Below are positions 31,942-39,861 of a stretch of 48,861 bases of DNA, one piece after another; position 1 is the stretch's first letter; the number at the start of each line of letters is the position of its first letter. The notes below the pieces were generated by a model. That model ran no database searches. It saw nothing but the letters and a program-made list of their open reading frames with translations, and was not told the DNA's origin. Made by a program: the position numbers and the translations under genes. The stretch is taken from assembly GCA_022614805.1 (NCBI GenBank), contig JAKEHY010000018.1:1-48861 (forward strand), in the 5' to 3' direction. The stretch is from Candidatus Zixiibacteriota bacterium (lineage in GTDB: Bacteria > Zixibacteria > MSB-5A5 > DSPP01).

Positions 31942-32931
31942 ATGTTCAAATGTTTTGGTGCAGGGAAAATAATTCTTCTCGCTTTTCTGGCGGCGGCTGG
32001 ATGCAGTTCCAAGCGGGCTCCGGTCGCGCCGCAGCCATCCAACCACGCGACTCCGATACAAAAGGTCGCACTTGCCGCTTCCGTTTCCTACGAACTCCTT
32101 CCCTTCGACGTTCCGGCCGAGTTGGGCGCATTAACCAGTGCCTTCGGCAACAACAACTCCGGGGTGATTGTGGGAAACTTCGGCCCTCCAGATGGAAGCG
32201 CGCACGCGTTTCTTTACCATAAAGGCAGTTTCATCGACGAGATGGTTCTAGGCGCCGGGACGGGCACCACGCTTTTGGACATTAATGACCTCGGCGTGGC
32301 CGTCGGCATATTTGACGATGCGAACGGCGTCGTGCATATGTACCTGCGCGGAAAGGAGGGAGAGATTACCGTCCTGCCGGCTCCGGCGCCCGATGCGATA
32401 TTCGCCGAAGGGCAGGGCATCAACAACCTCGGCGCGGTAGTCGGCTTTTACATCGCCCCCGGCGGGGCGAGGCACGGCTTTATCTGGCGTTCCGGTAACT
32501 ACGAAATATACGATTATCCGGGAACGGCGCGAACGGTCCTCACCGGAATCAACGATAAGGGGGAAATCGTGGGGTACTGGAGAGACGCCGGAGCCCGTTT
32601 CCACGGTTTCCTCCTCCGTAACGGAGAGACCGAGCCGATTGATTTCCCCGGGACCGTTAACACGCTGCCGAGGGCCATCAACAACACCGGGGCTATCACC
32701 GGATACTATCGCGATGCCGGCGGCGTAGACCATGGTTTCTTCTATGAGGATGGGGAATTTACAACCCTCGACTTCCCGGGCGCGTTCAACACGAATGCGT
32801 TCGGCATCAACGACAAAGGAGAGATCGTCGGAACGTACGACGACTTCAGCCGGGGGTTCGTGGCCACGCCCAAGAAAAATAGTCCGCTGGAAAGTGTCGG
32901 TGCCGTCGCCGGCGCCTTTGTCGAGCCATAA
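31942..32931 (+). CDS. HAF-repeat surface lipoprotein
   Basis: A 329-residue lipoprotein: signal peptide with lipobox LAAAGC near residue 21, then about seven repeats of the extracellular HAF type, each with a GINDKGEIVGYW-like core (INDLGVAVGIFDDANG, INNLGAVVGFYI, INDKGEIVGYWRDAG, INNTGAITGYYRDAG, INDKGEIVGTYDDF) followed by HGFL/HAFL. Such repeats form beta-propeller-like surface proteins of unknown task. AAGGGAGGCTCT precedes the ATG. It stands alone with its own promoter and long leader. Confidence 0.88.
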   Translation: MFKCFGAGKIILLAFLAAAGCSSKRAPVAPQPSNHATPIQKVALAASVSYELLPFDVPAELGALTSAFGNNNSGVIVGNFGPPDGSAHAFLYHKGSFIDEMVLGAGTGTTLLDINDLGVAVGIFDDANGVVHMYLRGKEGEITVLPAPAPDAIFAEGQGINNLGAVVGFYIAPGGARHGFIWRSGNYEIYDYPGTARTVLTGINDKGEIVGYWRDAGARFHGFLLRNGETEPIDFPGTVNTLPRAINNTGAITGYYRDAGGVDHGFFYEDGEFTTLDFPGAFNTNAFGINDKGEIVGTYDDFSRGFVATPKKNSPLESVGAVAGAFVEP

Positions 32932-32951
32932 AAAAATATTCCAAAGCCCAT

Positions 32952-32998
32952 CCCGCCGGTCAAACGTCTTGTCCAATCCGGGCCGCTTGACCGGCGGG
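32952..32998. repeat. 12-bp stem inverted repeat
   Basis: CCCGCCGGTCAA (32952-32963) and TTGACCGGCGGG (32987-32998) are perfect complements around a 23-nt loop. No T run follows. A second hairpin, CAGCGCA-TTT-TGCGCTG (about 33025-33041), lies just before the next gene's Shine-Dalgarno. Either could end the lipoprotein transcript or hold the leader of the next. Confidence 0.55.
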
Positions 32999-33053
32999 CT
33001 AAAGCGGGGTTAATTCTCCTCTCTTACAGCGCATTTTGCGCTGGAAAGGAAGA

Positions 33054-34202
33054 ATGAAACGGTTAACCCCGCTCGCAATCGCCTTGCTCTGGGCCTGCAG
33101 TCCCTCTCCAGAATCTTCACAGGCCCAAGCACCCCGTTCACCGACCCCGGCGCCGGTGGAGGCACCGGTCAAGGTCGAAACCTTTGCTTCCGGCCTCGAA
33201 CATCCTTGGGGGTTGGAGTTTTTGCCGGACGGACGGGCGTTGGTCACCGAACGGCCCGGGCGGCTGCGCATCGTCAGTCCATCCGGTCGCCTATCCCCGC
33301 CGCTTGGCGGCGTGCCCCAAGTCTATGCCCGCGGGCAAGGGGGACTTTTGGATGTTGCCCTCGACCCGAACTTCGAAAAAAATCGCCTGATTTATCTCTC
33401 CTACTCCGAACCGGGTGAAGGAGGAACGGCCGGGACGACGGTGGCGCGGGGACGATTGGAGGAGAATCGTCTCGACAGCGTCCGGGTAATCTACCGGCAG
33501 GCGCCGAAGGTCTCCGGTTCGAGCAATCACTTCGGCTCCCGGCTCGTTTTCCGGCGGGATGGCACGCTTTTCATCACGCAGGGGGATCGTTACAATCAAC
33601 GGGACAAAGTTCAGGATTTGTCCAACGGCTTCGGCAAAATTGTCCGCATCAATCCTGACGGCACGGTGCCGAAGGACAACCCCTTCATCGGCCGCAAGAA
33701 CGCCCGGCCGGAAATCTGGTCGTACGGGCATCGCAACGTTCAATGCGCCGCGCTTCATCCGGAAACAGGAGAACTCTGGACGGTGGAGCACGGCGCGCGC
33801 GGCGGGGATGAGCTGAACCGGCCGGAAGCGGGGAAAAATTACGGCTGGCCGGTCATCACCTACGGCACGGACTACGACCTCACCAAAATCGGCGAAGGGA
33901 CATCCAGGCGGGGGATGGAGCAGCCGGTTTATTATTGGGACCCGGTGATTGCCCCCTCCGGAATGTGTTTTTACACGGGCGACGCTTTTCCCCGATGGAA
34001 GGGGAGTGTTTTCATCGGCTCGTTGACGCCCGGGCTTCTGGTGCGACTGGAATTGAAAGATGGCAAAGTAACGAAGGAAGAGCGCTATTTTGGCTATCTC
34101 CACGAGCGCATCCGGGACGTCCGCCAAGGGCCGGACGGATTGCTCTACTTGTTGACCGACAATCCGGAGGGAAGAATTTTGCGGCTTTCGCCGGAGAGAT
34201 GA
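33054..34202 (+). CDS. PQQ-dependent sugar dehydrogenase family lipoprotein
   Basis: A 382-residue six-bladed propeller of the soluble glucose/aldose dehydrogenase (Asd/YliI) family. It has a signal peptide with lipobox-like LLWAC. Then come [102 protein letters not shown] and [12 protein letters not shown]. These motifs hold the calcium and PQQ sites in the family. It would oxidise aldoses in the periplasm if PQQ is available; no pqq genes are in the window. GGAAGGA precedes the chosen ATG. Confidence 0.9.
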   Translation: MKRLTPLAIALLWACSPSPESSQAQAPRSPTPAPVEAPVKVETFASGLEHPWGLEFLPDGRALVTERPGRLRIVSPSGRLSPPLGGVPQVYARGQGGLLDVALDPNFEKNRLIYLSYSEPGEGGTAGTTVARGRLEENRLDSVRVIYRQAPKVSGSSNHFGSRLVFRRDGTLFITQGDRYNQRDKVQDLSNGFGKIVRINPDGTVPKDNPFIGRKNARPEIWSYGHRNVQCAALHPETGELWTVEHGARGGDELNRPEAGKNYGWPVITYGTDYDLTKIGEGTSRRGMEQPVYYWDPVIAPSGMCFYTGDAFPRWKGSVFIGSLTPGLLVRLELKDGKVTKEERYFGYLHERIRDVRQGPDGLLYLLTDNPEGRILRLSPER

Positions 34203-34203
34203 C

Positions 34204-34241
34204 CTAACCCCCTGACCCCCTTCCCGATGCGGGAAGGGGGA
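34204..34241. repeat. CCTAACCCC-type hairpin repeat
   Basis: CTAACCCCCTGA is followed by a perfect 11-bp hairpin CCCCCTTCCCG-ATG-CGGGAAGGGGG (34216-34240). It is a member of the dispersed family also seen at 15030, 36656 and 39608. No T run. Confidence 0.6.
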
Positions 34242-34260
34242 ACACTTTGGATAAGAAAAC

Positions 34261-34632
34261 ATGAATGTTCTAAATTCGCTCGTTCCGATGCTCCACGTTG
34301 CAAGCGTGCCCCGCTCAATCGAGTTCTACAAAAAACTGGGTTTTGACGTTGGCAATACGTTTACGCCCTCCGACCAGAAAGAACCGAGTTGGGCTTGGCT
34401 GAAATCCGGTGGGGCGCATTTGATGGTCACCCGCGCAGGGGAACCGGTGGATGCGCGGGCGCTGGCGGTCATCTTCTATATCTATTGCGAAGATGTTCCT
34501 TCGTTTCGAGAGGAACTTAAGAAAAACGGCGTGCAGGTTGGGGAAATCGAGTTTCCCTTTTATGCCCCGCGGGGCGAATTCCGCGTCACCGACTCGGATG
34601 GGAATGCCCTGATGATAACCCATACCGGTTAG
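34261..34632 (+). CDS. VOC (glyoxalase/bleomycin-resistance) family protein
   Basis: A 123-residue protein: NSLVPMLHVASVPRSIEFYKKLGFDV, WAWLKSGGAHLMVTRAG, IFYIYCEDVPSFREELKKNG and FRVTDSDGNALMITHTG. This is the bleomycin-binding/glyoxalase subgroup, without an evident full metal triad. It is a single gene after the sugar dehydrogenase; no clear Shine-Dalgarno precedes the ATG. Confidence 0.87.
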   Translation: MNVLNSLVPMLHVASVPRSIEFYKKLGFDVGNTFTPSDQKEPSWAWLKSGGAHLMVTRAGEPVDARALAVIFYIYCEDVPSFREELKKNGVQVGEIEFPFYAPRGEFRVTDSDGNALMITHTG

Positions 34633-34640
34633 TCGGTGAC

Positions 34641-34669
34641 TTGACAACTTTTTGGGAATTGGCTATTAA
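34641..34669 (+). promoter_or_regulatory. Promoter of the DUF4386-like/osmC pair
   Basis: TTGACA at 34641-34646, a 17-bp spacer ending in GGC and TATTAA at 34664-34669. The leader is about 38 nt, with GAGGAGGT before the ATG at 34714. Confidence 0.65.
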
Positions 34670-34713
34670 ACCGTCAAACTCACACGTAAGCAAGCTAAGA
34701 GAGGAGGTATCGT

Positions 34714-35412
34714 ATGAACACGGTTACCGAACAGAAGGTCGGCGGAAAAGAAGCTACCCTCGTTCGCCTCGGCGGACTGGCGGGCTTGTTGATGCTCGGC
34801 CTTTACGTCGCTATCAACTTCATACTGACCGAAGGCCCTCCGGCGAGCGGCTCCCCCGAAGAAATCAAGGCTTACATCTCCAATCAGGCCGGCGCGATGG
34901 CCATCGCCAACGGGTTGCGGTACCTAGCGCTATTTTGCGCAGCATTCATTGCCGTCGGCCTGTACACGCTGACCGGTCGCGGGGCACCGCTCACTGGCAA
35001 CGGATGGGGTATTGTGGGATTGCTTGGCGCTGCAGCACTCATGGCCACCGGCGTGGTTTCAAACACTATCCGGACTATGGCCTTCCTGAATCTCTCCAAT
35101 CTTTCCGAGCAGCCGGAGCATTTTATGTTGCAATGGAATCTAAGCGGTGTCCTTTTCAGGGTGGCGCAGTTGTTTTCCGGAATGATGATTGCAGGCTTCA
35201 GCATAGCAGGGTGGCAGTCTGCTACCATCCCAAAATGGCTGACCGCCGCGGGTCTGCTATTTGCGGCCTCGGGCCTACTTACCGCCGTCTGTATTGCTTG
35301 GACAATGACTGACAGTCGGGCTTGGTACCTTCTAATGTGGACCCGAGACATTCTCGGTTTGGTCTGGTTCCTGGGTGCGAGCATTCAAATGCTGCGGCGG
35401 GCTTCGGCATAA
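34714..35412 (+). CDS. Membrane protein, DUF4386-like
   Basis: A 232-residue protein with about six helices: GGLAGLLMLGLYVAINFIL, LRYLALFCAAFIAVGLYTL, WGIVGLLGAAALMATGVV, VAQLFSGMMIAGFSIAGW, WLTAAGLLFAASGLLTAVCI and a last one around DILGLVWFLGASIQML. The pattern fits the DUF4386 group; no function is known. It has a strong Shine-Dalgarno and a clear promoter. osmC follows 10 bp downstream. Confidence 0.75.
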   Translation: MNTVTEQKVGGKEATLVRLGGLAGLLMLGLYVAINFILTEGPPASGSPEEIKAYISNQAGAMAIANGLRYLALFCAAFIAVGLYTLTGRGAPLTGNGWGIVGLLGAAALMATGVVSNTIRTMAFLNLSNLSEQPEHFMLQWNLSGVLFRVAQLFSGMMIAGFSIAGWQSATIPKWLTAAGLLFAASGLLTAVCIAWTMTDSRAWYLLMWTRDILGLVWFLGASIQMLRRASA

Positions 35413-35422
35413 GAAATTTTTA

Positions 35423-35884
35423 ATGCACCGATACGAAGCCAAAATCACTTGGAACCGGAACGGGGCGGCGTTCACAGATAGAAAATACAGCCGGGGGCAC
35501 GAGTGGGCCTTCGACGGCGGCGTCAAAGTCCCCGCCTCCTCGTCGCCGGCCGCGGTTCGCCCCCCTTTTTCCATCGCCGAAGCGGTTGACCCGGAAGAAG
35601 CTCTGGTGGCGGCCGCATCAAGCTGCCATATGCTTTCGTTTCTTTGGCTGGCCGCCAAACAGGGACTCGTGGTGGACAGCTATGAAGACAAAGCCTTCGG
35701 CGTGATGGATAAAAACGAAAAAGGGAAAGAGGCCATCACCCGCATCACCCTGCGGCCAAAAATTCAGTTTTCGGGGGAAAAGATGCCTTCACCGTCAGAG
35801 CTGGATGCACTCCACCATGCGGCGCACGAGGAATGCTACATCGCCAATTCGATAAAATCCGAAGTGGTGGTGGAAGCGGGTTGA
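35423..35884 (+). CDS. OsmC family peroxiredoxin-like protein
   Basis: A 153-residue protein. The two redox Cys are in AAASSCHMLSFLWLAAK and HEECYIANSIKSEV, with the family's GGVKVPASSSPAAV and PEEALVAAASSCH. It reduces organic hydroperoxides in the cytoplasm using thiol donors (OsmC/Ohr group, nearer OsmC). The ATG at 35423 starts MHRYEAKITW as usual for the family. Confidence 0.9.
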   Translation: MHRYEAKITWNRNGAAFTDRKYSRGHEWAFDGGVKVPASSSPAAVRPPFSIAEAVDPEEALVAAASSCHMLSFLWLAAKQGLVVDSYEDKAFGVMDKNEKGKEAITRITLRPKIQFSGEKMPSPSELDALHHAAHEECYIANSIKSEVVVEAG

Positions 35885-35894
35885 GCGATTTGGG

Positions 35895-35923
35895 TTGACA
35901 ACCTTTCAGCAATTGGCTATCCA
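35895..35923 (+). promoter_or_regulatory. Promoter of a 40-residue membrane protein gene
   Basis: TTGACA at 35895-35900, a 17-bp spacer ending AATTGGC and TATCCA at 35918-35923. Its spacer end matches the promoters at 34641 and 43240. Confidence 0.65.
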
Positions 35924-35965
35924 TTCAAGGCAACTTAAATCTGTGAAAGAGGGAAAGGAGAAAAG

Positions 35966-36088
35966 ATGCTTCACATCGTCAAGTTGATTCAAAAGCGGTT
36001 CCCGAACCGTTCCGGAAAAGTTATCGGCACGATGGTTTACGTGTCGCTGGCCGCCCTTATTTTGGGAATCGGGCTGCTTCTCCGCTGA
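35966..36088 (+). CDS. 40-residue single-helix membrane protein
   Basis: MLHIVKLIQKRFPNRSGKVI, then GTMVYVSLAALILGIGLLLR. A basic N-terminal half precedes one hydrophobic helix of about 18 residues and a terminal Arg. It has a dedicated promoter and a good Shine-Dalgarno (GGAAAGGAGAAAAG). I do not recognise it. Placement with promoter and ribosome site makes it a likely real small protein. Confidence 0.65.
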   Translation: MLHIVKLIQKRFPNRSGKVIGTMVYVSLAALILGIGLLLR

Positions 36089-36144
36089 TTTTTTGCGTCA
36101 GAGGTAGCCCTGGAAACCATTAAGGAGAGCCCCTAATCCGGGAT

Positions 36145-36639
36145 ATGGAAAACACCGTGAACGAGGTTCGCCGGTTCCTGCGGCATGCGACCGCGACGAT
36201 CGCCTACCGCGGCGCCAAGGCCCTGCGCGGGGCGCCTCCCGAGTTTGCCCATTTCAAGGCCGGTCCAACCACACGCACTCCGCTCGAGATTCTGGCGCAC
36301 ATCGGTGACCTGCTTGAGGTGTCGGCGGCGCGCCTGCGCGGCCCGGCCCGGTGGAAGACGGCGCCACCCGACACTTGGGAGCGGCAGACGGCGCGCTTTC
36401 ACGCAGCCCTCGCGTCGATCGACCTTGCGCTGGCCTCGGATACGCCCATCGACGTGCCGCTTGACAAGTGGTATCAGGGGCCGTTCGCCGACGCGCTCAC
36501 TCACGTCGGCCAGCTCGCGATGCTGCGGCGCATGTTCGGGGCGCCGGTGAAGGGCGAGGCCTACTTCTACGCGGATATCCAACCGGGCCGCGTCGGGCCC
36601 GACCAGACGACGCCCGACGCCAAGTACGAATTCGAATGA
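36145..36639 (+). CDS. DinB-superfamily protein, very GC-rich
   Basis: A 164-residue protein: RFLRHATATIAYRGAKALRG, PLEILAHIGDLLEVSAARLRG (first His), and FADALTHVGQLAMLRRMFG (second His), consistent with a DinB-like four-helix bundle. Its DNA is clearly more GC-rich than the neighbours, with long runs of GCG/CGC codons, which suggests recent transfer from a high-GC donor. A possible ribosome site, AAGGAGAG, lies about 20 nt before the ATG. Confidence 0.78.
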   Translation: MENTVNEVRRFLRHATATIAYRGAKALRGAPPEFAHFKAGPTTRTPLEILAHIGDLLEVSAARLRGPARWKTAPPDTWERQTARFHAALASIDLALASDTPIDVPLDKWYQGPFADALTHVGQLAMLRRMFGAPVKGEAYFYADIQPGRVGPDQTTPDAKYEFE

Positions 36640-36655
36640 CTCGCGCCTTAACCTC

Positions 36656-36690
36656 TTCCTAACCCTCTCCTACAAGGAGAGGAGATAAAC
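36656..36690. repeat. CCTAACCC-type hairpin repeat
   Basis: CCTAACCCTCTCCT-ACA-AGGAGAGGAG then ATAAA. Same family as 15030, 34204 and 39608. Confidence 0.6.
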
Positions 36691-36691
36691 C

Positions 36692-36735
36692 TTTTCCCTC
36701 CCCTTGAGGGGAAGGGATTAAGGGTGAGGTCAAAG
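36692..36735. repeat. Promoter-linked repeat GGATTAAGGGTGNGGTCAAA, copy 1
   Basis: TTTTCCCTCCCCTTGAGGGG followed by AAGGGATTAAGGGTGAGGTCAAAG. Near-identical copies are at 37195-37236 and 39764-39851. Each lies 10-25 bp before the -35 box of a leaderless gene. Confidence 0.65.
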
Positions 36736-36757
36736 ATTGTCCGCACATCGCCTTGCC

Positions 36758-36786
36758 TTGACGAATTTCAAAGATTTTCCATACCT
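36758..36786 (+). promoter_or_regulatory. Promoter of the ACT-domain gene, leaderless geometry
   Basis: TTGACG at 36758-36763, a 16-17 bp spacer and CATACCT at 36780-36786. Only 9-10 nt separate the -10 from the ATG at 36796. Confidence 0.55.
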
Positions 36787-36795
36787 TCCCTTCTA

Positions 36796-37191
36796 ATGCG
36801 GGATTTGGCGATACGTTTGGAAAACCGCCCGGGAGCTTTGGCGGAGATGGGAGAGGCGCTCGGAGCCGCCGGCGTGAGCGTGGAGGGGGGAGGCGCTTTT
36901 GTCGTCGATGGCAAGGGGATAGCCCATTTTCTGTTTGAAGACGGAGCGGCTGCCCGCCGGGCGCTGGAAGAAAAGGGAATTGAAGTTTTGGCAGACCGGC
37001 CGGTTTTGGTTCAGCGGCTGAAGCAGGATGTGCCTGGACAGTTGGGAAAAATTGCCCGCCGGATGGCGGAAGCGGGCGTGAACATCGAGGTGATGTACAG
37101 CGACCATCAAAACCAGCTTATTCTGGTCGTGGATGATTTTGAAAAAGGCCGGGCCGTTTCCGAGACCTGGAAGAAAGAAATGAATTTGTAG
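36796..37191 (+). CDS. Tandem ACT-domain protein
   Basis: A 131-residue protein of two ACT folds: MRDLAIRLENRPGALAEMGEALGAAGVSVEGG (first) and LVQRLKQDVPGQLGKIARRMAEAGVNIEVMYSDHQNQLILVVDD (second). Such free-standing ACT pairs bind amino acids and usually regulate a partner; none is adjacent. I chose the ATG at 36796 because the promoter ends just before it and the fold starts right there. An upstream in-frame GTG at 36724 would run through the promoter. Confidence 0.85.
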   Translation: MRDLAIRLENRPGALAEMGEALGAAGVSVEGGGAFVVDGKGIAHFLFEDGAAARRALEEKGIEVLADRPVLVQRLKQDVPGQLGKIARRMAEAGVNIEVMYSDHQNQLILVVDDFEKGRAVSETWKKEMNL

Positions 37192-37194
37192 AGT

Positions 37195-37236
37195 TTTTCC
37201 CTCCCCTTGAAGGGAGGGATTAAGGGTGGGGTCAAA
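37195..37236. repeat. Promoter-linked repeat GGATTAAGGGTGNGGTCAAA, copy 2
   Basis: TTTTTCCCTCCCCTTGAAGG followed by GAGGGATTAAGGGTGGGGTCAAAT. It ends 22 bp before the -35 box of the next gene. Confidence 0.65.
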
Positions 37237-37258
37237 TACAGATCGCTTGACCACGCAT

Positions 37259-37287
37259 TTGACTAATTCCCGGCATTTTCCCTATTT
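37259..37287 (+). promoter_or_regulatory. Promoter of the DUF3995-like gene, leaderless geometry
   Basis: TTGACT at 37259-37264, a 17-bp spacer and CTATTT at 37282-37287, 8 nt before the ATG at 37296. Another TTGACC at 37246-37251 is out of phase. Confidence 0.5.
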
Positions 37288-37295
37288 CCTCCCGA

Positions 37296-37727
37296 ATGAG
37301 CGCAAATGATGGCCGCCCGTCGCGATGGGTTCACTATGCCGCCGCCGTCTGGGCGGTTGGATTCGCCGCGCCGCACATCTGGTGGGCGCTCGGCATCCCC
37401 GCCGGGTTCCCCGGGGGCGAGGCCAACTACCGCCTTTTTATGGGTTCGATATGGCGCTACCTTTACGACATCGTCGTCATCCTTTTGAGCATAACTGCTT
37501 TCTTCGTCGCGCTGGCTCCGGTTCGCTCTTGGGGCCGGAGCATTCCGCCTTGGATTCTCCGCACCGCCGCCTGGATTGCCTGCGGCATGCTCTCGCTACG
37601 GGGAGTCGCAGGGATGATCGCGGACGGCACGTCCGACTTTGTCTGGTGGCCGATTTTCCTCGCCGGTGGAATCCTCTTTGGCTGTGTGGCTTGGATTTCC
37701 CGCCGCTCGAAATTTCAACCGGCCTGA
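37296..37727 (+). CDS. Membrane protein, DUF3995-like
   Basis: A 143-residue protein with four helices: WVHYAAAVWAVGFAAPHIWWALG, YLYDIVVILLSITAFFVAL, ILRTAAWIACGMLSLRGVAG and WWPIFLAGGILFGCVAW. The APHIWWALG region and helix order fit DUF3995. Function is unknown. It starts at the predicted transcript start without a Shine-Dalgarno. Confidence 0.75.
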   Translation: MSANDGRPSRWVHYAAAVWAVGFAAPHIWWALGIPAGFPGGEANYRLFMGSIWRYLYDIVVILLSITAFFVALAPVRSWGRSIPPWILRTAAWIACGMLSLRGVAGMIADGTSDFVWWPIFLAGGILFGCVAWISRRSKFQPA

Positions 37728-37796
37728 CTGTCGTATGTCCAAACACCTCGCCATTCTTTTGGCCATAAACAAAAAGGGGAATCCATTTTCTCAAAA

Positions 37797-39029
37797 TTGA
37801 CGGGATTTTTAATCTGGCTGGGATTCGCAGCGGGTCTTTTCGCGCTTTTGGCGCACCGGCTTGCCTTCGACGCTTTGGGGGTCGTTCTGGACACCCGTCC
37901 CGCAGCCGCGGCGCTTGCCGCACTTTCCATCCTCCTTACCGCCTTCGGGCTGTCCGGCTCCGGCGGCAGCCGCACCTTTTCCTTGCGCCGTCTCATCGGT
38001 TTTGCGTCCCTAACCATCGCCTTTATCACCGGGATTCTCACCGCCGCCGATTTCTTCCGCACCAGCCGTTCACAGGAAGTGCGATTCTCCAACGGCAACA
38101 TCACGCTTGCCGGCACATTGTACCTTCCCAGAGGTGGGACACCTCCATACCCGGCCGTGGTCATCACCCACGGCGCCAACGCATCGCCGCGAAAGGAAGG
38201 GGAATTCTATGCCCGGCTTTTCGCCAAAAACGGCATTGCCGCCCTGGCCTACGACAAGCGGGGAAGCGGAGAGTCCGGTGGGGAAGTTGAGGGTGTCACC
38301 TACGAGGAACTGGCCGGCGACGCGCAGGCGGCGGTGCGCCATTTGGCCGCTATGAGCGAAATCGACGGGGAAAAAATCGGGTTCTGGGGGGTGAGCGAAG
38401 GAAGCTGGGTGGTGCCCATCGTTGCCGCCGAAGCGAAGCCGGCCTTTGTCATCCTGGTCTCGGTTACGCCGCAAAGCCCCGCCGAACAAGTGCGCTACGA
38501 AGTGGGGGAACTGGTCAAACGAGCCGGGTTCGATGAAGCGACGGCAACGCGGGCCAGCGATTTATACGCCTATGTTTCCGATTTCGAGCGAACAGGGACG
38601 GGATACGAGGAGCTGGCCGCGCAGCTCCGGGCGGTCTCGAAGGAAAAATGGTATGGCGCGGCGGAATACCTGCCGGATACGCTGCCGACCTTTGCGGAAC
38701 TTACCCGGGAGCGGTGGTATCCCGCCTGGCGACAGAATATGGACTTCGACGCCCGCCCCTTTTGGGAACAGGTGCGCTGCCCGGTTCTGCTTTTGCTCGG
38801 GGGGAGCGACCCGAAGATTGACGCCTCCAAAGTTACGGAGATCCGCGAAGCCCTCCTTAAAAAGGAGGGCGCCGACGTCACCATCCAGATTTACACAAAA
38901 GGGGAGCATGGGTTGGTCGAATGGTGGCTGCCGGGACGGCTGCCGCCACCCCGCTTTCCGGATGGTTATCCGGAAATGATGGCCGATTGGGTTCTCGCCC
39001 GCCTTGGGATGCCGAACAAAGACAAATAA
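37797..39029 (+). CDS. Alpha/beta hydrolase with N-terminal membrane helices
   Basis: A 410-residue protein. The first 110 residues hold three hydrophobic helices (GFLIWLGFAAGLFALLA, AAALAALSILLTAFGL, RLIGFASLTIAFITGILTAA). The hydrolase domain follows: YPAVVITHGANASPRKEGE, AALAYDKRGSGESGG, the nucleophile elbow GVSEGSW, the acid in LLLGGSDPKIDAS and the His in KGEHGLVEW. It resembles membrane-anchored prolyl-oligopeptidase or dienelactone-hydrolase relatives. The start is TTG 37797; ATT at 37785, with AAGGGGA in front, is an alternative. DUF1697 starts directly after its stop. Confidence 0.82.
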   Translation: MTGFLIWLGFAAGLFALLAHRLAFDALGVVLDTRPAAAALAALSILLTAFGLSGSGGSRTFSLRRLIGFASLTIAFITGILTAADFFRTSRSQEVRFSNGNITLAGTLYLPRGGTPPYPAVVITHGANASPRKEGEFYARLFAKNGIAALAYDKRGSGESGGEVEGVTYEELAGDAQAAVRHLAAMSEIDGEKIGFWGVSEGSWVVPIVAAEAKPAFVILVSVTPQSPAEQVRYEVGELVKRAGFDEATATRASDLYAYVSDFERTGTGYEELAAQLRAVSKEKWYGAAEYLPDTLPTFAELTRERWYPAWRQNMDFDARPFWEQVRCPVLLLLGGSDPKIDASKVTEIREALLKKEGADVTIQIYTKGEHGLVEWWLPGRLPPPRFPDGYPEMMADWVLARLGMPNKDK

Positions 39030-39569
39030 ATGCCCAAATATATCGCCTTCCTGCGTGCCATAAACGTGGGCGGACATACCGTCAAAATGGAACGGCTGAA
39101 AAAGCTATTCGAAGCGTTGGGTTTCTCCAACGTTGAAACCTTCATCGCCAGCGGCAACGTCATCTTCGATACCCCTTCCAAAAACACGCAGGCGCTCGAA
39201 AAAAAGATTGAAGCCCACTTGAAAAAATCGCTGGGTTACGAGGTTGCCACCTTCATCCGTTCCGCTTCGGAATTGGCTGAAATCGCCGGCTACCGGCCCT
39301 TTCCCGAATCAGAAATCGCCAAAAGCCACGCGCTCTACATCGGCTTTCTGCAGGCGCCGGTTTCTGCCGAGGCGAAAGGGAAGCTTTTGGCCGCCGAGTC
39401 CAAAATCGACCGCTTTCAGTTCCGCGGCCGGGAGCTTTATTGGCTTTTGAGCGCAAGCTCCATCAAGGAGACCAAATTCTCCGGACCGCTTTTGGAAAAA
39501 ACGCTCGGCGTGCCGACCACGCTGCGCAACGTGACCACGGTCAAAAAACTGGCGGAGAAATACGCTTGA
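39030..39569 (+). CDS. DUF1697 family protein (copy 1)
   Basis: A 179-residue protein with the full DUF1697 pattern: MPKYIAFLRAINVGGHTVKM, LFEALGFSNVETFIASGNVIFD, FPESE, FRGRELYWLL and TLRNVTTVKKLAEKY. Function is unknown; the fold is ferredoxin-like. The ATG immediately follows the hydrolase stop (TAAATG). It is a close paralogue of the gene at 39900. Confidence 0.92.
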   Translation: MPKYIAFLRAINVGGHTVKMERLKKLFEALGFSNVETFIASGNVIFDTPSKNTQALEKKIEAHLKKSLGYEVATFIRSASELAEIAGYRPFPESEIAKSHALYIGFLQAPVSAEAKGKLLAAESKIDRFQFRGRELYWLLSASSIKETKFSGPLLEKTLGVPTTLRNVTTVKKLAEKYA

Positions 39570-39607
39570 TTTTATGCTGCGTCAGGAGTAGCTCCTGACA
39601 CAACTCG

Positions 39608-39850
39608 CAATCTCTCCCTGGTCCTCTCCTACAAGGAGAGGGGATAAAATCATCCCTATGGTTCCCCTTAAAATACAGGGGGACAGGATTTTGGTTTTGC
39701 ATTTTGTGTCCCCCTTAACGAAGGGGGACGAGACCCGAAGGGTCGGAGGGGGTAAATAAATTTTCCTCCCCTGAAGGGGAGGCCTGCCCGCCTGCCCGGC
39801 CAGGGAGTCGTGGCCTCGGGCCACGACCAGGGGATTAAGGGTGGGGTCAA
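39608..39850. repeat. Gap filled with three dispersed repeat types
   Basis: The 330-bp gap between the DUF1697 genes is almost all repeat. A CTCTCCT-ACA-AGGAGAGGGGATAAA hairpin is at 39622-39648. At 39662-39757 is a CCCCTTAA...GGGGGACAGGATT unit with GAGACCCGAAGGGTCGGAGG, also present at 45364-45450. At 39764-39850 is the promoter-linked repeat, copy 3, whose loop is expanded by about 50 bp holding GTCGTGGCC-TCGG-GCCACGAC. A small palindrome GTCAGGAG-TAG-CTCCTGAC also lies near 39580. No gene seen. Confidence 0.65.
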
Positions 39851-39861
39851 AGACTGAACGC

